Shown: positions 1-9,400 of the stretch, piece by piece | How positions within the stretch are numbered: the first letter of the stretch is position 1 | Layout of the letters: each line of letters begins with the position of its first letter | Origin: Bradyrhizobium lablabi | GTDB taxonomy: Bacteria; Pseudomonadota; Alphaproteobacteria; Rhizobiales; Xanthobacteraceae | Direction of reading: 5' to 3' | Length of the DNA stretch: 64,000 nt | Assembly (NCBI RefSeq): GCF_900141755.1 | Contig: NZ_LT670844.1 | Location: 1,488,001 to 1,552,000 of the forward strand | The notes under the pieces: model-generated | What the model was told of the DNA's origin: nothing | Databases searched by the model: none | The model's input: the letters and a program-made list of their open reading frames with translations, nothing else | Position numbers and translations under genes: made by a program

Positions 1-1
1 G

Positions 2-151
2 GAATTGCCGCCGCCCGACACCATCATTCCCAATGACGGCGCCTTCTCGCCGGCGTTGGAACGATTGGTGGCGGCTTTCAGCGGGCATGCGGAAGTAGCC
101 GGCTCTTGCGGTGTTGATATAGTCGGGGCTGCGCCACCGGCGGTCGTATGA
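2..151 (+). CDS. 3' end of an unidentified CDS
   Basis: One frame stays open from the left edge for 49 codons and stops at TGA 149-151. Its stop overlaps the ATG of the next gene (148-150) in an ATGA arrangement, typical of translationally coupled genes. The visible C-terminus begins with a proline-rich ELPPPDTIIP stretch and has no motif I recognise. Because it is coupled to a peptide-type ABC importer it may be an enzyme or transporter part of the same operon. The identity is open. Confidence 0.45.
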   Translation, partial: ELPPPDTIIPNDGAFSPALERLVAAFSGHAEVAGSCGVDIVGAAPPAVV

Positions 152-1680
152 AGGTAAGGATCAGTCTGATGAATAATTTGCGCTTGGCGCTTGTTGCGAT
201 GACATTGCTGATATCGCCGGTCACGGGAGCGCACGCCGAGAGCACGCTGCGCATCGGGCTTGCCGAGGACCCGGACATTCTCGACCCGACGCTGGCGCGC
301 ACCTATGTCGGCCGCATCGTGTTCGCAGCCTTCTGCGACAAGCTGTTCGACATCGACGAAAAGCTCAATATCGTGCCGCAGCTCGCGCTGTCGCATGAGA
401 CTTCCGCCGACGGCAAGGAGGTCACGATCAAGCTGCGCTCCGGTGTGAAATTCCAGGACGGTGAGCCGTTCGACGCCGAGGCCGCGAAATTCTCGCTCGA
501 GCGTCATCTGACGCTGCCGACCTCCTTCCGCAAACCCGAACTGGCCGCGCTCGACCATGTCGATGTCGTCGATCCCCTCACCATCAAGCTGGTATTGAAG
601 ACGCCCTACTCGCCGCTGCTGGCCCAGCTTACCGACCGCTCCGGGATGATGGTCTCGCCCAAGGCGGCCAAGGAAGAAGGCGACAAGTTCGGGTTGCATC
701 CGGTCTGCGCCGGCCCCTACAAATTCGTCGAGCGCCAGCAGCAGGACCGCATCGTATTCGAGAAATTCGCCGACTACTGGAACAAGGACAACATCTTCAT
801 CGACCGCGTGGTGTTTCTTCCGATCGTCGATTCCACTGTAAGGCTCGCCAATCTGAAATCCGGCGGGCTCGACCTGATCGAGCGGCTGCTGGCGACCGAT
901 ATCAAGGAGGTGCGCGCCGATCCGAAGCTCGTATTGTCGACCTCGCTGTCGCTGGGCTATGAGGGCATCACCGTCAATATCGGCAATGACAAGAACAAGG
1001 GGCCGCTCAGCCAGTCCGCCAAGGTGCGGCAGGCGCTCGATCTTGCGATCGACCGCGAGGCGGTCAATCAGGTGGTCTACAACGGCGAATTCGTGCCGGG
1101 CAACCAATGGGTCAATCCGGAACATCCGTATTACCAGAAGGCCTATCCGGTGCGTGCGCGGGATATCGAGAAGGCCAAGGCGCTGCTGAAGGAAGCCGGA
1201 GTAACCGCACCCGTCACCGTCGATCTCATGGTGGCAAAAAACGTCGAGCGCGAGACGGTAGCCCAGGTGATCCAGTCGATGGCGGCGGAAGCCGGCTTCG
1301 ACCTGAAGATCAGGGTCACCGAGCTCGCCACCGCGCTGAAAGCAGCCGAAGCCGGCGAATATCAGGCTTTTATTCTCGACTGGAGCGGGCGCATCGATCC
1401 CGACGGCAACTCCTATATTTTCCACAAGACCAAGGCGCCGCAGAACTACAGCGCCTATTCCAATGCTGACGTCGATAAGGCGCTCGAAGACGCCCGCCTC
1501 GTCACCGACCTGGCGCTGCGCAAGTCGATCTACGAAAAAATGACAAAGTCGGTCCTCGAGGACGAGCCGATCATCTATCTCTATCACCGCAAAAACCTGA
1601 TCGCGCACACGACCAGGCTCGAAGGCTACAAGCAGATGCCGGACGGATTGGTGCGCGTGGTCGGGCTGAAATTGAAGTGA
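148..1680 (+). CDS. ABC transporter substrate-binding protein, family 5 (peptide/opine type)
   Basis: Periplasmic solute-binding lipocalin-like receptor of the DppA/OppA class (SBP_bac_5), delivering a peptide-like or opine-like ligand to the two permeases that follow. The N-terminus is a signal peptide: a hydrophobic LALVAMTLLISPV core and an AHA-ES cleavage site. The mature protein opens with LRIGLAEDPDILDPTLA, the usual start of this family, and continues to a family-typical length of 510 residues. The ATG at 148 overlaps the stop of the upstream frame. An internal ATG at 169 gives a more conventional signal peptide and could be the true start. No ATPase gene follows, so the energising subunits lie outside the window or elsewhere. 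Confidence 0.9.
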   Translation: MKVRISLMNNLRLALVAMTLLISPVTGAHAESTLRIGLAEDPDILDPTLARTYVGRIVFAAFCDKLFDIDEKLNIVPQLALSHETSADGKEVTIKLRSGVKFQDGEPFDAEAAKFSLERHLTLPTSFRKPELAALDHVDVVDPLTIKLVLKTPYSPLLAQLTDRSGMMVSPKAAKEEGDKFGLHPVCAGPYKFVERQQQDRIVFEKFADYWNKDNIFIDRVVFLPIVDSTVRLANLKSGGLDLIERLLATDIKEVRADPKLVLSTSLSLGYEGITVNIGNDKNKGPLSQSAKVRQALDLAIDREAVNQVVYNGEFVPGNQWVNPEHPYYQKAYPVRARDIEKAKALLKEAGVTAPVTVDLMVAKNVERETVAQVIQSMAAEAGFDLKIRVTELATALKAAEAGEYQAFILDWSGRIDPDGNSYIFHKTKAPQNYSAYSNADVDKALEDARLVTDLALRKSIYEKMTKSVLEDEPIIYLYHRKNLIAHTTRLEGYKQMPDGLVRVVGLKLK

Positions 1681-1713
1681 GGATGATCGCGGTGAGTTAC
1701 CGCCTGGGGAGAG

Positions 1714-1979
1714 AGCCCCTCACCCCGACCCTCTCAGAGCGAGCTTCGCTCGTCTCGACCCCGCCAAGGGCGGGGAGAGGGGGCGGTAAGCGCGTGCCGA
1801 GGCGGCAAGCAAAGCTCTTTCTTAACCTCTCCCCGCTCTTTGCGGGGAGAGGTCGGAGGCGGCGCGTAGCGGCGCCTCCGGGTGAGGGGCATGGCACAGT
1901 GCCGTGGCGAATTCAGCGTTCGCGGATGGAAGAGCCCCTCACCCCAGCCCTCTCCCCGCGAAGAGCGGGGCGAGGGAGA
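1714..1979. repeat. Cluster of three palindromic intergenic repeat units
   Basis: The whole gap between the binding protein and the first permease (1681-1987) is built from hairpin-forming units. Each has a CCCTCACCC-type edge and a CTCTCCCCGC / GCGGGGAGAGG stem, at about 1714-1790, 1826-1890 and 1932-1979. Similar units occur at 3860-3982 and 45514-45664. Open frames through it are by-products of the palindromes. The units may act as an intercistronic mRNA structure that lowers expression of the permeases relative to the binding protein. Confidence 0.85.
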
Positions 1980-1987
1980 AGAAACCC

Positions 1988-2929
1988 ATGCTGAACTTCC
2001 TCGGCAAGCGCATCCTGCAGCTGATCCCGACGCTGTTCTTCGTGTCGATCCTGATCTTCTCGCTGCAGCATTTGTTGCCCGGCGATCCCGCGCTTGTCAT
2101 GGCCGGCGAGGAGCGCGATCCCGACGTGATCGCCCATATAAGGGCGCAATACCGGCTCGATCAGCCGATCCCGGTGCAATATGTCTACTGGCTCAAGGGC
2201 GTTGCGTCGGGCGACTTCGGGGAATCGCTGCGCATCAAGATGCCGGTGCGTGAATTGATCGCGCAGAAACTGCCGGTGACGATGCAACTGGCGTCGATGG
2301 CCATCCTCATCGCGTTCCTGATCGGCATTCCCGCCGGCATCGTCTCGGCGGTCAAGAAGGGCACCGCGTGGGACTATGGCGCCAATTTGTTCGCGCTGTG
2401 GGGCATCTCGACGCCGAATTTCTGGCTCGGGATCATGCTGATCTTCTTGTTTTCGATCGAGCTCGGCTGGCTGCCGGCCTCGGGCTATGTGCCGCTTTCG
2501 GAAAACTGGCGCGCCAGCCTTGCCTCCACCATCATGCCCGCCTTCGTGCTCGGCAACGCGATTGCCGCGGTCCTGATGCGGCACACGCGGAGCGCCATGC
2601 TGCAGGTCTTGGAAAGCGATTATGTCCGCACCGCCCGCGCCAAGGGTCTTGCCGAACGCTCGGTGATCCTCAAGCACGCCATGCGCAACGCGCTGACGCC
2701 GGTGATCACGCTCGGCGCGCTCGAGCTCGGCACGCTGCTGTCGGGCGCGGTGCTGACCGAGCAGATTTTTACCATCCCCGGTTTTGGTAAGCTGATCGTC
2801 GACGCCGTGTTCAACCGCGACTATGCGGTCGTCCAGGGTGTCGTGCTGGTGACGGCGACCATTTACATTCTTTTGAACCTGATCGCCGATATCGCTTACA
2901 TCCTCGTCAACCCGCGATTGAGGTCGTGA
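1988..2929 (+). CDS. ABC transporter permease, DppB type
   Basis: First inner-membrane permease of the peptide-type importer, 314 residues. The protein starts MLNFLGKRILQLIPTLFFVS, the standard DppB-family opening with the first membrane segment. It carries the periplasmic LLPGDPA motif and the cytoplasmic EAA-type loop (SDYVRTARAKGL, followed by HAMRNALTPV) that contacts the ATPase. The ATG at 1988 is chosen because longer versions run into the palindromic repeat. It lies just downstream of the repeat cluster and overlaps the next gene. Confidence 0.9.
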   Translation: MLNFLGKRILQLIPTLFFVSILIFSLQHLLPGDPALVMAGEERDPDVIAHIRAQYRLDQPIPVQYVYWLKGVASGDFGESLRIKMPVRELIAQKLPVTMQLASMAILIAFLIGIPAGIVSAVKKGTAWDYGANLFALWGISTPNFWLGIMLIFLFSIELGWLPASGYVPLSENWRASLASTIMPAFVLGNAIAAVLMRHTRSAMLQVLESDYVRTARAKGLAERSVILKHAMRNALTPVITLGALELGTLLSGAVLTEQIFTIPGFGKLIVDAVFNRDYAVVQGVVLVTATIYILLNLIADIAYILVNPRLRS

Positions 2930-3822
2930 ACAGCATGACCGATGCCGCGCTTGGCGCAATCCCTATTGCCGCTTCCGACGAGCTGGAAAGCCCGGCCCAG
3001 CGCGCGTTGCGCCGGCTGTTGCAGCGCAAGGGCGCGGTGGTCGGGATGGTCGTGATCGCGATCTTCATCCTGCTCGCAATATTTGCGCCGCTGATCGCGC
3101 CCTATGATCCCCTGGCGACCAGCTGGACTTTGGTGCGCAAGCCCCCCTCGGCGGCGCACTGGTTCGGCACCGACGACCTCGGCCGCGATATCCTTACCCG
3201 CGTGATCTATGGCGCGCGCGCCTCGCTGATGGCCGGCGCGATCTCGGTCGGCATTGCGCTTCTGGTCGGCGTGCCGTTCGGCCTGTTGTCGGGCTATCGC
3301 GGCGGCTTTGTCGACGCGCTGATCAGCCGGGTCACCGACGCCATGCTGGCCTGCCCGTTCCTGATCCTCGCCATTGCGCTGGCGGCATTTCTCGGCCCGA
3401 GTCTGAGCAATGCCATGATCGCGATCGGCATCACCACGACGCCCATCTTCGTGCGGCTGACGCGGGGACAAGTCATGAGCGTCAAGGTCGAGGATTATGT
3501 CGAGGCCGCGCGCGCCATGGGCAATCCGCGCTGGCGCATCGCGCTGTTTCATATCCTGCCGAACATCATGCCGGCGCTATTGGTGCAGGCGACGCTCTCG
3601 ATCGCAGCCGCTATCATCGCCGAAGCGGCGCTGTCGTTTTTGGGCCTCGGCCAGCAGCCGCCGGCGCCGTCCTGGGGCAGCATGCTCAACGCCGCGCAAC
3701 GCTTTCTGATCAACGCGCCGTGGATGGCGATATGGCCGGGACTGGCGATCTTTCTCGTGGTGCTGTCGTTCAATTTGGTCGGCGACGGTCTGCGCGATGC
3801 GCTCGATCCCAGGGAGCGGTAG
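2926..3822 (+). CDS. ABC transporter permease, DppC type
   Basis: Second permease of the importer, 298 residues. A GTG at 2926 overlaps the preceding TGA by four bases (GTGA); an ATG at 2935 is the alternative. The N-terminal OppC-type segment (LQRKGAVVGMVVIAIF) is followed by HWFGTDDLGRDILTRVIYGA, the family signature. The EAA loop is VEDYVEAARAMGNPRWRI. The pair DppB-DppC forms the channel. The operon stops here at another palindromic repeat with no ATP-binding subunit. Confidence 0.92.
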   Translation: MNSMTDAALGAIPIAASDELESPAQRALRRLLQRKGAVVGMVVIAIFILLAIFAPLIAPYDPLATSWTLVRKPPSAAHWFGTDDLGRDILTRVIYGARASLMAGAISVGIALLVGVPFGLLSGYRGGFVDALISRVTDAMLACPFLILAIALAAFLGPSLSNAMIAIGITTTPIFVRLTRGQVMSVKVEDYVEAARAMGNPRWRIALFHILPNIMPALLVQATLSIAAAIIAEAALSFLGLGQQPPAPSWGSMLNAAQRFLINAPWMAIWPGLAIFLVVLSFNLVGDGLRDALDPRER

Positions 3823-3859
3823 CCGTTTTCAGGCATACGATCGCCGCGAGCACGGTGCG

Positions 3860-3982
3860 CCCCCTCTCCCGCGCTTGCGGGGGAGGGTTGGGGTGGGGGC
3901 TCTCTCCGCAATGGGATTCGCGGAGAGAGCCCCCACCCGCCTCGCTTTGCTCGGCACCCTCCCCCGCAAGCGCGGGAGAGGG
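3860..3982. repeat. Long inverted intergenic repeat
   Basis: Arms CCCCCTCTCCCGCGCTTGCG and CGCAAGCGCGGGAGAGGG face each other around an inner palindrome (GGGGGCTCTCTCCGC / GCGGAGAGAGCCCCC). It lies between two convergent gene ends (3822 and 4000) and belongs to the same family as the unit cluster at 1714-1979. It could serve as a bidirectional transcription barrier. Confidence 0.85.
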
Positions 3983-3999
3983 AAGAGAAACCAGCACTT

Positions 4000-4743
4000 T
4001 CAAATCACCATCTCCCGCTGCACGCGCCGGCAATCCATCTCGTATTCGAGATCGATCACCGGCGGCCGGGCGAAATGCCACGTTAGTCCCGAGCGCATGG
4101 CGCCGTGGCGGACCAGCTCATCCGCGATCACCGGATGGAAGTCGTGCACGGTGTAGGCCTGCACTCCCGTGGTGTCCTTCCAGCTGAACCCGAACGCGTC
4201 GAGACGGCTTTCCATGGCGCCGACCGTGAAGCGGACTTTTTCCTTTAATCCCTCAGGGCTGAGATCACGAAAGCGCACGATGCGCTCGGGATAGCTGCCC
4301 GCTCCGCCGCGCGCTTCGGCGCCGCCGGCGATGACGAAGGATGGCGCGGTACTCTGGCTCGGGCGCGTGAACGAGAAGGCATAAAATGACGGCTCGGCCG
4401 GCGGGTCGATTTCGGGGCAGACATTGCTGCGCGCCACCGGATTGGTGGTGCCGTCGAAGATGCCCCATTCGCTAAGCGTCTTCACATAGTGTTCGTTGAA
4501 TTTTCGAAACCCGTCCTCGGTAAAGGCGGCCGGCGAGCGCAGCTCGCAGGCGCAAAATGACGTCAATGGCCGGCCCGCGGCCTGGATATATTTTGCGGCT
4601 TGCGCAAATCCTTCGGCGAGCGGGGTTAGCCGGTCGAACCGCACGCGCTCGATCTCAAAGCCAGGCAAGGCCGCGGCGCCGCTCGAATATTGAAACACCG
4701 CCGGGATGAACCGGTAATTGCCGGGGGCAAAATCGCGAATCAT
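4000..4743 (-). CDS. CnbZ-like 2-aminomuconate deaminase family protein
   Basis: A 247-residue cytosolic protein beginning MIRDFAPGNYRFIPAVFQYS. That opening, CACELRSPAAF near residue 65, and ARSNVCPEIDPPAEPSFYAF further on, match my recollection of the CnbZ family (2-amino-5-chloromuconate deaminase of nitroaromatic degraders). This is a memory-based assignment. Cys and Glu residues in the CPEIDPP segment may be functional. The gene lies 22 bases behind the cyclase stop and so may be the last gene of the signalling operon. No other aromatic ring-cleavage gene is nearby, so the real substrate may be another enamine or imine. The in-frame extension upstream to 5130 lies inside the cyclase gene and is rejected. 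Confidence 0.6.
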   Translation of the reverse strand: MIRDFAPGNYRFIPAVFQYSSGAAALPGFEIERVRFDRLTPLAEGFAQAAKYIQAAGRPLTSFCACELRSPAAFTEDGFRKFNEHYVKTLSEWGIFDGTTNPVARSNVCPEIDPPAEPSFYAFSFTRPSQSTAPSFVIAGGAEARGGAGSYPERIVRFRDLSPEGLKEKVRFTVGAMESRLDAFGFSWKDTTGVQAYTVHDFHPVIADELVRHGAMRSGLTWHFARPPVIDLEYEMDCRRVQREMVI

Positions 4744-4765
4744 GTCCGTTCCCTCAGGGATCTTG

Positions 4766-6016
4766 CTATTCCAGCTGCATGCGGACGCCCTTGGCGCCGT
4801 TGAGCAACCGTCGCAAGTGGAAGCCAGCCAGCGCATCGTCGGCATGCGACCCGACCAGTGCGGCGAAGGCCGGCATCGCCGCGGCGTCGCCGGCCTCGAG
4901 TTTCGCGAACGCGTCGGAATATTGCCTGGTGGCCGGACCTTCGAACGTCGCGCTCGGCAGCGGCTCGTAGGCACGCAGCGGCTCGCTGCGCCCGCGCAGC
5001 ACGAGATCGCCGACAGGCCTTCCCCTGAAATTCTGGGTCCCATCGGCAACCGCCGCGCTGACGCAAATGCGCGTACCCAAAAGCTTGTTGGCGGCCTCGA
5101 GCCGCGCCGCAATATTGATGGTGTCGCCATAGGCGGTGTAATCGAAAAAGCGGCTGCCGCCGAAATTCCCCACCATGGCTGGACCGGCGTGAACGCCGAT
5201 GCGGGTTATCCCAAAATTCACGCCTTTTGACTTCCAGCGCCCGCGAAACTCCTGGGCCCAGGCATCGAGATCATGCGCGCACGCGATGGCGCGCGCCGCA
5301 TAGTCCGGCTGATCGCCGGGGGCGTTGAAGAGAATCTGAATTCCGTCGCCGATGACTTTCGCAACCGTGCCTTCATGTGCAAAGACGACGTCGGTCATGC
5401 CGCCGACATATTCGTTGAGCAGCGGGCCAAACACATCCGGCGCCGCGGTTTCCACCAGCGATGTGAAACTGGTGATGTCGGTGAAGATGACCGCGACATC
5501 GCGCCAATGCACCACCATGCCGTCGGCCTCGCCGTCGCAGGCGAGCCTCGAGGCGATCTGCGGCGAAAAATACCGCGACAGCGAGGCGTGCGCGCGCTCG
5601 GCCTCGAGCTGGCGGCGGCGCGCCTCGCGCATCATCTCGACATGACGGATGGTCTTGTCGATGGTCATTTCGAGATCGCCGAAGTCGATCGGTTTGGTCA
5701 GGAAATCGAACGCCCCCCTGTTCATCGCGGTGCGGATATTGCTCATGTCGCCATAGGCGGAAACGATGATGGTCGATTTCTTGTCCTCGGCCTCCTGCAA
5801 TTTCTGCAGCAACGACAACCCGTCCATCCTGGGCATGTTGATGTCAGACACCACCATGTCGACATTCGGGTATTGCTCGATCGACGCCAGCGCCTCGATG
5901 CCGTCATGGGCGAACATGAAGCTCACCGCGCCATCGCGGATCTGCCTGCGGAATTTCTGCAGGACCAGAGCCTCCAGGTCTGGTTCGTCGTCGACGAAGA
6001 GAATGGTCGCGGTCAT
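4766..6016 (-). CDS. Response regulator with class III adenylate/guanylate cyclase output domain
   Basis: A 416-residue two-domain protein. The receiver domain (about 1-125) has the acidic pair DDE near residue 9-11, phospho-acceptor Asp58 in SDINMPRMDG and the conserved Lys in LTKPID near 108. A helical linker with coiled-coil character (about 120-150) leads to a class III cyclase domain (about 165-380). Metal-binding Asp180 (FTDI) and Asp224 (GDG), Lys220 ahead of it, the FDYTAYGDTINIAAR block with Asp292, and Asn301/Arg305 are all present, so the cyclase should be active. Product is probably cAMP. Translation starts at an ATG overlapping the stop of the preceding regulator gene by four bases. 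Confidence 0.9.
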   Translation of the reverse strand: MTATILFVDDEPDLEALVLQKFRRQIRDGAVSFMFAHDGIEALASIEQYPNVDMVVSDINMPRMDGLSLLQKLQEAEDKKSTIIVSAYGDMSNIRTAMNRGAFDFLTKPIDFGDLEMTIDKTIRHVEMMREARRRQLEAERAHASLSRYFSPQIASRLACDGEADGMVVHWRDVAVIFTDITSFTSLVETAAPDVFGPLLNEYVGGMTDVVFAHEGTVAKVIGDGIQILFNAPGDQPDYAARAIACAHDLDAWAQEFRGRWKSKGVNFGITRIGVHAGPAMVGNFGGSRFFDYTAYGDTINIAARLEAANKLLGTRICVSAAVADGTQNFRGRPVGDLVLRGRSEPLRAYEPLPSATFEGPATRQYSDAFAKLEAGDAAAMPAFAALVGSHADDALAGFHLRRLLNGAKGVRMQLE

Positions 6017-6402
6017 GCGGCTTGCTCGAGCCTCGTATCGATCTCATGGCGCAGCAGCGCAAAGTCGATCGGTTTTGTCAAAAGGCCGATAGCGCCCCTT
6101 TCGATCGCCTTCCGACGCGTCTCCGCATCGCCATAGGCGGTGATCATGATGACGGGAACGTCGGGCCGCTCGGCGCGCACCTTCGGGAGCATCTCCAGTC
6201 CGCTCATGCCGGGCATGTTGATGTCGGACAGGATCAGGATCAGCGAGGGATCGGCGACGTCGGCGGCGCGAGCCAATGCTGCAGGGGCCGATGGCGCAAA
6301 CTCCATCGCAAAACGCCCCGAGCGCAAATCGCGCCGGAATTGTTGTCGGAACAGGGCTTCAACATCGGGCTCGTCATCGACGACGAGGATGTAAACGCTC
6401 AA
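6013..6402 (-). CDS. Single-domain response regulator
   Basis: A 129-residue stand-alone receiver: Asp9/Asp10, phospho-acceptor Asp60 in LSDINMPGMSG, the Thr in MITAYGD and Lys110 in LLTKPID. There is no output domain. It sits between the sensor kinase and the receiver-cyclase and overlaps both by four bases, so it probably shuttles phosphate or competes with the cyclase receiver for the same kinase. The receiver resembles that of the neighbouring cyclase, consistent with duplication. Confidence 0.93.
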   Translation of the reverse strand: MSVYILVVDDEPDVEALFRQQFRRDLRSGRFAMEFAPSAPAALARAADVADPSLILILSDINMPGMSGLEMLPKVRAERPDVPVIMITAYGDAETRRKAIERGAIGLLTKPIDFALLRHEIDTRLEQAA

Positions 6403-9400
6403 TTTTTGCCTCCAGACTGCATTTCGGCCGCCGCTGTCCGCGGCAGCGTAATAATGAATTCGGTAAATACGCCAGGCTTGGTATCGACGTCGATCTTGCC
6501 GCCATGTTGTTTCACCACGATGTCGTGGCTCATCGACAGGCCAAGCCCGGTGCCCTCGCCCGCAGGCTTGGTGGTGAAGAAGGGATTGAACATTTTCTCC
6601 TTTACTTCCGAGGGGATACCGGTGCCGTTGTCGCGGATCCGGATCTCGACCGCATTGCCGAGGCTTTTGGTGGTCGCGCTCAGCGTCGGCTCAAAGCCTT
6701 CTTCGCCCCTCTCCTTGCGCTTGGTGGCGGCATAAAACCCGTTCGAAATGAGATTGAGGAAGACCCGCGTGATTTCCTGCGGATAAAGGTCGATCATGCC
6801 GGCCGCGGGATCGAGGTCGCGCTTGAGCGTGATATTGAAGCCGGATCGTTCCGCGCGCGCGCCGTGATAGGCGAGGTTGAGGCTTTCCTCGACGATCGCG
6901 TTGATATCGGCGGGGCGATGTTCGCCCGACCCTTCGCGCGAATGCAGCAGCATGTTCTTCACGATCGAATCGGCGCGCTTGCCGTGCTGCACCACCTTGT
7001 CGAGATTGCCTTTCAGCATATGGGTGAGCTCGTCGATCTCCTCCCGCGTCTTCTTGTCGAGCGCGGCTGACGTCAGCACCTCGTTCAACTCGTCGATCAA
7101 TTCCCCCGACACCGCCGAGAAATTATTGACGAAATTGAGCGGGTTCTTGATTTCATGCGCGATTCCGGCGGTGAGCTGGCCGAGGGAAGCAAGTTTTTCG
7201 GTCTGCACCAGGCGGTCCTGCGCGGTGCGAAGGTCTTCGAGCGAGAGCGAAAGCTCCTTGGTGCGCTCCTGTACCTGTTCGAACAAACGCACGTTCTCGA
7301 TGGCAATGACAGCCTGGTCGGCAAAGGTCTGCACGAGATCAATCTGGCGCTGGCTGAACGGTCCGGGCCCCGGCCTTCCGAGCAACAGCACGCCTTCGAC
7401 CGCGCCGTCGCGCATCAGCGGCACCGCGAGCACTGCCCTGTAGGCGCCGATCGTTGGAGCATTGCCGAAATTATATTCGGGGTCGCGTTGCACGTCCGCG
7501 ACGTGGACAGGCTTGCCGTCCATAAAGACCCGGCCGGTGATCGTCTCACGACCAGGCCTGATCGGGTGGGTTTCCATGAAATCGACAAAGGCCGGCGTGC
7601 AGCCCGATTCGGCCCGCAGCCGCATCACCTCGCCGTCGCGGAGGGTAATGATGCCAAGCGATGCGCCGCATAGCGACTTTGCGGATTCGGTCAGGGTCGT
7701 CAGCACCGATTTCAGGTCGAAGGCCGAGCGGCTGATGACTTTGAGCACATCGGCGGTCGCGGTCTGCTGTTGCAGCGATTCGCTCAGATCGTCGGTGCGC
7801 TGGCGCAGTTCCTTCAACAGCCGGGTGTTCTCGATGGCGATGACGGCTTGCTTGGTGAAATTCTCGACCAGCGCGATCTGCTTGTCGGTGAACGGCCGGA
7901 CCTCCTGCCGATAGATCGCGATGGTGCCAATCAGTTCGTCTTCCTTCACCATCGGCACGATGACGATGGTACGAGCACTGGCGATATCGGCCATTCCGAC
8001 AACGACGCGGTCACCGGCCAAGTAAGCCGGACTGCTACGCAGATCATGAATTTGTACAACCTGATGGGTCCTGACGACGGCGGCTTGACCGCTTTCCGGA
8101 TGAGGCCGGATCGATGTGCGCTCCCGCGAAGCCGCGAACGCAGGCGGCAGGTTGTAATTCGCGACGACATTGAGACGGTCCCCATCCCACAGATTCATCG
8201 TACCGAAATTCGCCCCACAGACACGCGTGGCGTTCTCCAGCATTTTCTGGAACACCGGCTCAAGTTCGCCCGGAGATGAACTGATGACCTGCAACACCTC
8301 CGAGGTCGCGGTCTGCTGTTCCAGCGACTCGCTCAATTCAGCGGTTCGCGATTCGACCTTCTTCTCCAAATCCGCATAGGATTCCTGCAGCCGCGCGCCC
8401 ATGTCGTTGAACTGGTCGGCGAGGCCTTCGAGCTCGTCGCCGGTCCGAATCGAGATGCGCTGGGCGAAATCGCCGCCGCCGATGCGCGCGGCACCCGCGC
8501 GCAGCGCCTGGATCGGTCCGACCATGCGCCGGGCCAAAAATATCCCCGCCAGCACCGCGAAGATCGACGCGCCCGCGAGCACAATGGCGAGGCGCTGCAG
8601 CGCCAGATACAGCGATGCGTAGGCTTCCTCCACCGGCAGTTCGACGAACATGGTCCAGCCCAGCGGCGCGATCGGCGCCGACGCCGTCAGCACTTCCTGC
8701 CCCTGGATGTTCTTCGCGCCCTGCAACGATTCGAGGTCGGCGCCAGGATTTCCGGCTTGGGCTGCCTGCACCTGCAACAGCTTCGACATGTCGGTGTTGC
8801 GCAGCACCAGGCTGATGTCGGGATGCGCGATCAGGCGGCCTCCCGCGCCGACGACATAGGCGTGGCCGCGTTCACCGACCTTGATCTGCGAGACCACGTC
8901 CCAGATCAGCTTCAGATTGACCTCGGCGATGCTGACGCCGGCGTCCTTGCGGGTGCCGGCCAGCGACAGCGTCATATAGGGCTCGGACTCCCGGCGGAAA
9001 TACACCGGCCCGTAATAGACCTTGTGGGCGACGGCTTCGGTGAATTTTGGGTCCCGGGAGAGATCGAGCCCTGAATCGACCACGTCCATGGCGAGGCGCG
9101 AAACCCTCAGGCGCTCCTTGCCGGTCGAATCGACCTGCGCCAGCTCCGTGATCGCCGGCACCTGCCGCAACAGCCGCAGGGCGTCGAACCGGCGCTGCTC
9201 GATCGAGCCCGCAGACCACGGCAGTTGGGTGGTCCAGCCGAGCTGGCTTTCGATCTCCTTGATGAACTGGCCGATCTTGGCTGCCGCAGCCTCCGCCTGC
9301 TCGTGCTGAATCCTGATCAGCGCCGCCTTGTGCTCGCGATAATAGAAGAAAACCTCAAAAATCCCGTTGGATAGCAGCGCCACGCCGACCACGGCGACGA

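Noticed and set aside
1677..1994. Overlapping frames between the binding protein and first permease
   Set aside because: All are made of the palindromic repeat units and read through their arms.
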